A DNA stretch of 10,453 nucleotides from Erysipelotrichaceae bacterium (GTDB lineage Bacteria; Bacillota_I; Bacilli_A; Erysipelotrichales; Erysipelotrichaceae). The notes under the pieces are model-generated. The model saw only the letters and a list, made by a program, of their open reading frames with translations, was not told where the DNA came from and searched no databases. This document shows, piece after piece, positions 6,074 through 10,453 of this stretch. Location of the stretch: contig CAAGJS010000254.1 of assembly GCA_900770275.1 (NCBI GenBank), positions 1 through 10,453 of the forward strand, in the 5' to 3' direction. A program made the translations under genes and the position numbers. How positions within the stretch are numbered: the first letter of the stretch is position 1; each line of letters opens with the position of its first letter.

Positions 6074-7993
6074 ATGAAAGGTACTCGCAATTACGATGCC
6101 ATGGCGGATGAGATCATCTCGAAGCTTGGCGGAAAAGAGAACTTAACGTTTCTGAATCACTGCGCTACGCGTCTGCGCGTCAACGTCAAGGATCTTGGAA
6201 AGATCGATGAAGCAGGGCTGAAGAAGATCGACGGTGTCCTGGGTGTATCGATCAGTAAATCGGACAATGAGGTTCAGGTCATTGTTGGCCAGGTCATTGA
6301 AGATGTATTCTCTGCTGTCAGTAAGAAAACAGGTGAACTTTCCTCTTCCGGGGAAAAGAAGAGTGAAAAGAAGGGGATTCTTGGCGGGTTTGCCAACTTC
6401 CTGATGATGATGGCCGGAATCATGAGCCCGATCATTCCACCGCTGATCGTTGCAGGTCTGTTGAGCGTCATGATGCTCATTATGCAGTGGTGCGGAATGG
6501 CGGCGGACAGTTCGACGATTACCATTCTTACCAATCTGCAGCAGACTGTATTCTATTTCCTGCCGATTTATGTTGCGTATACTTCGGCGAAGAAGTTTGA
6601 TACGGAGCCGGTGCTTGCCATGGTTCTGGGCGCCTTCCTTGTGTATCCGGGATGGGTTGACATGGTCAATAATCTGACTGCGGCCGGTCAGACCTATACT
6701 TCCTATTTCGGCATCCCGACAATGCTGAAGACATACAACAGCTCCGTTCTTCAGTCGGTGCTGGCTGTATGGGTCATGTCGAAGATTGACAAGTGGCTGC
6801 GTCAGGTTCTTCCGGTATCCATTCGCCATGTCGTGAAGCCGTTCCTTCTGCTTCTGATCATGTCCGTGATTACGCTGCCGTTCCTGGCTCCGCTGGGCGC
6901 ATTTATTACGGATTACATCTATGCTGGAATGGTATGGGTTCGCAACACGGTTCCGTGGCTTGGTGTATTCGCTATTATTCTGTTCTCTTCTACCGTTGGT
7001 GTCTTCATGCCGGGCTTCCATATGGCACTGATGCCGATTGCCATTCAGTCGATTGCGGATGTTGGATACGATGATCTCATTAACATCTGGTTCTACTGCT
7101 GCACATTGACGCCGGCGTTCATCGCTCTGGCTGTTGGTCTGAAGACCAAGAACAAGAATCTGAAGGATATCGCATTCCCGGCATCTCTGTCTGCGTTCTT
7201 CGGAATTTCGGAGCCGACGACCTATGGTATTTCCTACAAGATGCCGAAAATCTATCTGGCAGGTATGATCACTTCTCTGACGGCTGGTCTTCTTTCGGGT
7301 ATCTTCGGTCTGAAGTCCTATGGTTTCGGTGCTTACTCTTTGACAAATGTTCTTCTGTTCCTTGGCCCGGATAAGGACTGGGGCAACTTCCGCAACGCTC
7401 TGATCGTTCTTGCGGTGATGGCTGTTCTGTCGTTTGTGCTTGTCTATACATTCAAGTGGGATGACAGTGTCTATGGTGATTCGGACAGCGATGATTCGTC
7501 CGGCAGCGCAGCTGGTGAAACAACCTCTGAGGATGAGCATCCGATTACGGCCAATGCAGTTCTGGCAGAACCGTGCGAAGGTGAGTATATTGCGATGAAG
7601 GATATCAAGGATGCGGCCATTGCGGAAGGGGCCCTTGGCGCATGCTTTGGAATGAAGCCGGCGAACGGAACGATCGTTTCACCGGTCAGCGGAACCATTA
7701 ACAGCGTCGCTCCGACGAAACATGCGATTACAATCTATGGTGATCATGGGGAACAGGTCATGGTTCATATTGGACTGGACTCTGTGAAGCTTAATGGCAT
7801 GGGCATTCAGACATTCATTAAGTCGGGCATGAAGGTAAAGGCAGGCGACCGTATTGCAAGCTATCAGAAGATGATGTTTGAATCGGAAGGCATCGATGAT
7901 ACCGTTGTGACGATTCTGCTGAACAGCGGTGAATATAAGAATGTGAGTGTGGATCCTGCGGATCCCAAGGCTGTAATTAAGGCAGAAATCTGA
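6074..7993 (+). CDS. PTS transporter EIIBCA, glucose superfamily / beta-glucoside type
   Basis: The 639-residue permease has three fused domains. EIIB (1-85) carries the phosphorylation site in FLNHCATRLRVNV, with Cys30. EIIC (about 103-462) has around ten hydrophobic segments and the substrate-site motif GISEPTTYGI (377-386), where most beta-glucoside relatives have GITEP. EIIA (about 495-625) includes CFGMKPANGTIVSPVSGTI, the helper histidine His550 in TKHAITI and the phosphorylated His565 in VMVHIGLDSVKLNG. An acidic Ser/Asp-rich linker (463-489) joins EIIC and EIIA. It takes phosphate from HPr and imports its sugar as a phosphate ester. All active residues are present. AGGGGAG at 6060-6066 is the ribosome binding site, and the gene starts 38 bp after the kinase stop. 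The substrate is not certain: the domain order suggests a beta-glucoside or similar, but no phospho-glycosidase is linked, and the neighbouring kinase suggests a monosaccharide. Confidence 0.93.
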   Translation: MKGTRNYDAMADEIISKLGGKENLTFLNHCATRLRVNVKDLGKIDEAGLKKIDGVLGVSISKSDNEVQVIVGQVIEDVFSAVSKKTGELSSSGEKKSEKKGILGGFANFLMMMAGIMSPIIPPLIVAGLLSVMMLIMQWCGMAADSSTITILTNLQQTVFYFLPIYVAYTSAKKFDTEPVLAMVLGAFLVYPGWVDMVNNLTAAGQTYTSYFGIPTMLKTYNSSVLQSVLAVWVMSKIDKWLRQVLPVSIRHVVKPFLLLLIMSVITLPFLAPLGAFITDYIYAGMVWVRNTVPWLGVFAIILFSSTVGVFMPGFHMALMPIAIQSIADVGYDDLINIWFYCCTLTPAFIALAVGLKTKNKNLKDIAFPASLSAFFGISEPTTYGISYKMPKIYLAGMITSLTAGLLSGIFGLKSYGFGAYSLTNVLLFLGPDKDWGNFRNALIVLAVMAVLSFVLVYTFKWDDSVYGDSDSDDSSGSAAGETTSEDEHPITANAVLAEPCEGEYIAMKDIKDAAIAEGALGACFGMKPANGTIVSPVSGTINSVAPTKHAITIYGDHGEQVMVHIGLDSVKLNGMGIQTFIKSGMKVKAGDRIASYQKMMFESEGIDDTVVTILLNSGEYKNVSVDPADPKAVIKAEI

Positions 7994-8005
7994 TGGAGAA
8001 AGCCT

Positions 8006-9106
8006 ATGGGAGAAAGACTGTACGACAGAAAACTGATTGATCAGATTCACGAAAAGGAATATACCCGGGACGAAGACGGGCTTCAGATTCTGTATAAGCC
8101 GGTTCCGGATGATGATCGTCCGCATGCGATGGATCCGCGTCTCTTTCAGATCGCTGCGAACAAGAAAAAAATGTTTGCGCAGCGGGCTGCCTCTGGCTGG
8201 AGGCTGTCGCAGGAGCGCTATCGTCCCGATAAGGTGACCTATGATCTGACGGAGACGGAAGTGCTTTGTGATGAGAGGCTGATTCCGATCGATGATGATC
8301 ATATGATTGATCTCTATATCTATCGCAGAAAGGATGATACTGGCGTTCTGCCGCTGATGATCTATCTGCATGGCGGTGGAATGACGGCGGGCGACATGAA
8401 GCTTTATGCCAATCAGATGAAGCTCGTCGCTGAAAAGGCACATGCGGCGGTCGCCTTCCCGGAGTATCGCCTGGCTCCAGAGTGCCCGTTCCCGGGACCG
8501 ATCCGTGACTGTTTCGGAACACTGAAGTATCTGCATGAGCATGCGGCGGAGCTGAAGATTGATCCTTCGCGGATCATGGTTGCAGGTGACAGCGCCGGCG
8601 GATGTTTGACAAACAGCTGCCTTCTGCTGGATAAGGAGAACTGGATCAAAAAGGCGTTCGAGCTGTATCCGGCAGTGGATTCGCGTAACTACCATGATGT
8701 GACGGACTATCATTGGACGTACGATGCCTATGATTTTCTTCCGGAGCAGAAGGATGTGGCGGTCAGCCGGATTGAGCGCATCAAAGGTGCAAGCGATCGT
8801 CCTTCTGGCATGAGCAATCTTTATCTGCAGAATAAGACGACGCCGGATGATCCGCTGGTATCGTTGGTATGTGCTTCAAAGGATGTGCTGAAGAGTCTGC
8901 CGGAAATGGTGATTGTCTGGTCGGAGTTCGACTTCCTGAGAATACAGGATCATTATGCGGTGCATCTTCTGCATGATCTTGGCGTCAAGGTGAGGGCGAT
9001 GCAGTACTGTGGCTGCGACCATGGGTTCCTGGATATGCTTGGGACCGTCGTTCAGTCGGAAGAAATCTGCGGCGTCATGGCCGACGAAATCAAGGCAATG
9101 CGTTAA
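8006..9106 (+). CDS. HSL-type alpha/beta hydrolase (esterase, family IV-like)
   Basis: This 366-residue cytoplasmic esterase has the hormone-sensitive-lipase-type oxyanion motif HGGG (122-125) and the EYRLAPECPFP segment (153-163) conserved in that family. The nucleophile elbow is GDSAGG (194-199, Ser196), with the acid Asp309 in SEFDFLR and His339 in CDHGF, completing the triad. The N-terminal ~100 residues form a cap typical of the family. There is no signal peptide. The start ATG at 8006 is 12 bp after the PTS stop and follows GGAGAAAG at 6 nt, so it is co-transcribed with the permease. The likely role is removal of an acyl group (for example acetyl) from an imported sugar; that is inferred from context, not from the motifs. 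It is also possible that the gene simply shares the operon. The bidirectional terminator follows. Confidence 0.9.
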   Translation: MGERLYDRKLIDQIHEKEYTRDEDGLQILYKPVPDDDRPHAMDPRLFQIAANKKKMFAQRAASGWRLSQERYRPDKVTYDLTETEVLCDERLIPIDDDHMIDLYIYRRKDDTGVLPLMIYLHGGGMTAGDMKLYANQMKLVAEKAHAAVAFPEYRLAPECPFPGPIRDCFGTLKYLHEHAAELKIDPSRIMVAGDSAGGCLTNSCLLLDKENWIKKAFELYPAVDSRNYHDVTDYHWTYDAYDFLPEQKDVAVSRIERIKGASDRPSGMSNLYLQNKTTPDDPLVSLVCASKDVLKSLPEMVIVWSEFDFLRIQDHYAVHLLHDLGVKVRAMQYCGCDHGFLDMLGTVVQSEEICGVMADEIKAMR

Positions 9107-9114
9107 TCGATACG

Positions 9115-9155
9115 AAAAAAAGCGGTCTTAGCAGAAATTTCTGTTAAGACCTTTT
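9115..9155. terminator. Bidirectional intrinsic terminator between the hydrolase and cysE
   Basis: GGTCTTAGCAGAA (9124-9136) pairs with TTCTGTTAAGACC (9139-9151), with one G-T position, around a 2-nt nominal loop that probably opens to 4. On the plus strand it is followed by TTTT (9152-9155). On the minus strand the complement of A9115-A9121 gives seven T. It serves both convergent operons. Confidence 0.9.
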
Positions 9156-9157
9156 GA

Positions 9158-9952
9158 TTACCCTTTGACCGTCGTATTTGCGGGGACGGAATGAAGGATC
9201 CAGGAGTTTCCTCCGATGATGCAGTTGTCGCCGATCTGCGTGTCGCCGCCAAGGATTGTTGCGTTGGCGTAGATGATGACGTTGTTGCCGATGTCGGGGT
9301 GGCGCTTTCCGCTTTTGACGGGGTTGCCGTGTTCGTCGAGGGCGAAGGATCTTGCTCCGATCGTTACGCCCTGATAGAGCTTGACGTGGCGTCCGATGGT
9401 GGCTGTTTCGCCGATGACGATACCGGTTCCGTGGTCGATGCAGAAACTTTCCTGGATGCTGGCGCCGGGGTTGATGTCGATGCCCGTCTTGGCGTGTGCA
9501 TGCTCGGTGAAGATGCGTGCCATGGCTGGTGCCCCGTTGAGATAGAGAATATGGGCGAGGCGATAGACAAGGATGGCATAGAAGCCGGGATAGCAGGTGA
9601 TGACTTCGCTCTTGGATTTAGCCGCGGGATCGCCATCATAGATGGCCTGCAGATCGGTAAGCGAGAGACGTTTCACTTCGGGAAAGGAATTAAGATAAGC
9701 CTTCGCTGCTGTCTCGGGATCCCCTTTGAACTGGGGATACTGCTCGAGGCAGTGGATCAGGTCGCTCTCAATGCTTCGAAGCAGAAGGCCTCCCTCCTTA
9801 CTTCCTCCATAATGAAAGAAGGAAGGATAGAGGGCGGCGAGGCTTTTCTTGAGAATCTGAAGCACATCTTCGCGATCGGGCCAGACGCTGCCGGCCTCGA
9901 GGTCGGGGTCATTTAGTGTCTGAATGTTTTTGTACAGTTCGTTATAGTCCAC
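9158..9952 (-). CDS. cysE: Serine O-acetyltransferase (long N-terminal type), short C-terminus
   Basis: The 264-residue enzyme makes O-acetylserine from serine and acetyl-CoA, the first step of cysteine synthesis. It has an alpha-helical N-terminal domain (about 1-140) longer than that of small CysE proteins, then a left-handed beta-helix of hexapeptide repeats. The conserved DINPGASI (159-166), catalytic Asp173-His174 in CIDHGTGIVIGETA, YQGVTIGA (193-200) and KRHPDIG (216-222) are all present. The protein stops right after the last hexapeptide turns (SVPANTTVKG). The C-terminal tail ending in Ile, which many CysE proteins insert into the CysK active site, is absent. The start is GTG at 9952, supported by AGGAG (complement of 9959-9963) at 6 nt and by the tight junction with cysK, whose stop is 3 bp upstream. 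Confidence 0.92.
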   Translation of the reverse strand: MDYNELYKNIQTLNDPDLEAGSVWPDREDVLQILKKSLAALYPSFFHYGGSKEGGLLLRSIESDLIHCLEQYPQFKGDPETAAKAYLNSFPEVKRLSLTDLQAIYDGDPAAKSKSEVITCYPGFYAILVYRLAHILYLNGAPAMARIFTEHAHAKTGIDINPGASIQESFCIDHGTGIVIGETATIGRHVKLYQGVTIGARSFALDEHGNPVKSGKRHPDIGNNVIIYANATILGGDTQIGDNCIIGGNSWILHSVPANTTVKG

Positions 9953-9955
9953 GTA

Positions 9956-10453
9956 TTACTCCTGATAGAGGCGCGTCGAGAGATAACGGTCGCCTGAATC
10001 AGGGAGAAGGACGACAATCAGTTTGCCTGCGTTTTCGTCTTTCTTCGCTTCCTGGACGCCTGCCCAAAGTGCGGCGCCGGAGGAGATGCCGGCAAGGATT
10101 CCTTCCTTTTTCCCAAGCATCTGCCCATATTCGAAGCATACGTCGTTATCGACGGTGATGATGCGATTGTAGATCGATGTGTCGAGGACATCCGGTACGA
10201 AGCCTGCGCCGATGCCCTGAATCATATGTTTGCCAGCCGGCTTGCCAGAGAGAACCGCGGATGTTGCGGGTTCGACGGCAACGACTTCAATGCTCGGGTT
10301 GTGTTCCTTGAGGTATTTGCCGGTTCCGGTGATTGTTCCGCCGGTGCCGATGCCGGCAATGAACATGTCAACCTTGCCATCGGTGTCTTCCCAGATTTCA
10401 GGTCCGGTTGTTGCGTAGTGCGCCTTCCAGTTGGAAGGGTTGACGAACTGTCC
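9956..10453 (-). CDS. cysK: Cysteine synthase A (O-acetylserine sulfhydrylase), C-terminal part
   Basis: The frame is open to the window edge, giving the last 165 residues; the start and the PLP-lysine are outside. The fragment begins GQFVNPSNWKAHYATTGPEIW, the conserved segment that follows the substrate loop. The PLP phosphate-binding loop GTGGTITGTG and the active-site strand GKHMIQGIGAGFVPDVLD follow. The late GISSGAA and the C-terminal PDSGDRYLST motif are also present. The enzyme is PLP-dependent and converts O-acetylserine and sulfide to cysteine. It is upstream of cysE in one operon with a 3-bp junction, so translation is likely coupled and the product of CysE feeds the product of this gene. 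Confidence 0.95.
   Translation of the reverse strand, partial: GQFVNPSNWKAHYATTGPEIWEDTDGKVDMFIAGIGTGGTITGTGKYLKEHNPSIEVVAVEPATSAVLSGKPAGKHMIQGIGAGFVPDVLDTSIYNRIITVDNDVCFEYGQMLGKKEGILAGISSGAALWAGVQEAKKDENAGKLIVVLLPDSGDRYLSTRLYQE

Noticed and set aside
6143..7540. A 465-codon open frame on the minus strand opposite the PTS gene
   Set aside because: It lies fully inside the clearly real EIIBCA gene and has no ribosome binding site or recognisable domain. Its composition (rich in Arg, His, Gln, Asn) is typical of a shadow frame.
7679..8713. A 344-codon open frame on the minus strand
   Set aside because: It spans the end of the PTS gene and most of the hydrolase gene in antisense, with no domain resemblance and shadow-like composition.
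9191..9916. A 241-codon open frame on the plus strand opposite cysE
   Set aside because: It is antisense to the well-supported serine acetyltransferase. Its Val/Asp/Gly-rich repetitiveness reflects the hexapeptide repeats read backwards.

Overview
This window looks like a chromosomal segment from a mid-GC, low-complexity-envelope Bacillota (Firmicutes). A gut-type lineage such as Erysipelotrichales is my best guess, not a proven one. The grounds are strong AGGAGG-like ribosome binding sites, a perfect CcpA-type cre site, a glucose-superfamily PTS permease under a DeoR repressor, a CpXC protein and an Mbeg1-like hydrolase. I saw no tRNA, rRNA, insertion sequence, CRISPR array or phage gene.

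Layout. Positions 1-228 hold the 3' end of a Bax-inhibitor-1 family membrane protein, closed by a good intrinsic terminator (267-297). A stand-alone HAD phosphatase gene (352-999) follows, with its own promoter. Next is a two-gene operon with an ATGA overlap (1092-2479). It encodes a protein whose C-terminal half resembles DUF2314-like domains and a CpXC protein with two Cys-Pro-X-Cys knuckles. A terminator (2521-2545) separates this from 2597-4189, an Mbeg1-like serine hydrolase with a C-terminal membrane domain. That gene converges on, and overlaps by 37 bp, a DeoR-family repressor gene on the minus strand (4153-4941).

Centre of the window. The DeoR gene is divergent from a three-gene plus-strand operon: a PfkB-family sugar-phosphate kinase (5097-6035), a fused EIIBCA PTS permease of the beta-glucoside/glucose superfamily type (6074-7993) and an HSL-type alpha/beta hydrolase (8006-9106). 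The divergent intergenic region carries two near-identical 15-bp inverted repeats (pattern TGATYGNNNCRATCA) whose centres are 51 bp apart. An extra palindrome overlaps the left one, and a perfect cre match lies at 5044-5057. The inferred scheme is import and phosphorylation of a sugar, a second phosphorylation by the kinase, and optional ester removal. Local repression would come from the DeoR protein and glucose repression from CcpA. No glycosidase is encoded, so the substrate is probably a monosaccharide or a derivative, but its identity is open.

Right end. A bidirectional terminator (9115-9155) separates the sugar operon from the minus-strand cysteine operon cysK-cysE. The cysK gene runs off the right edge. 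The cysE gene starts 3 bp after the cysK stop and ends without the usual C-terminal CysK-binding tail.

The most interesting points are the regulatory architecture at 4958-5057, the kinase-PTS-esterase combination without a glycosidase, and the uncharacterised DUF2314-like/CpXC pair next to a membrane-anchored lipase-like protein. None of these can be called a new system from sequence alone.
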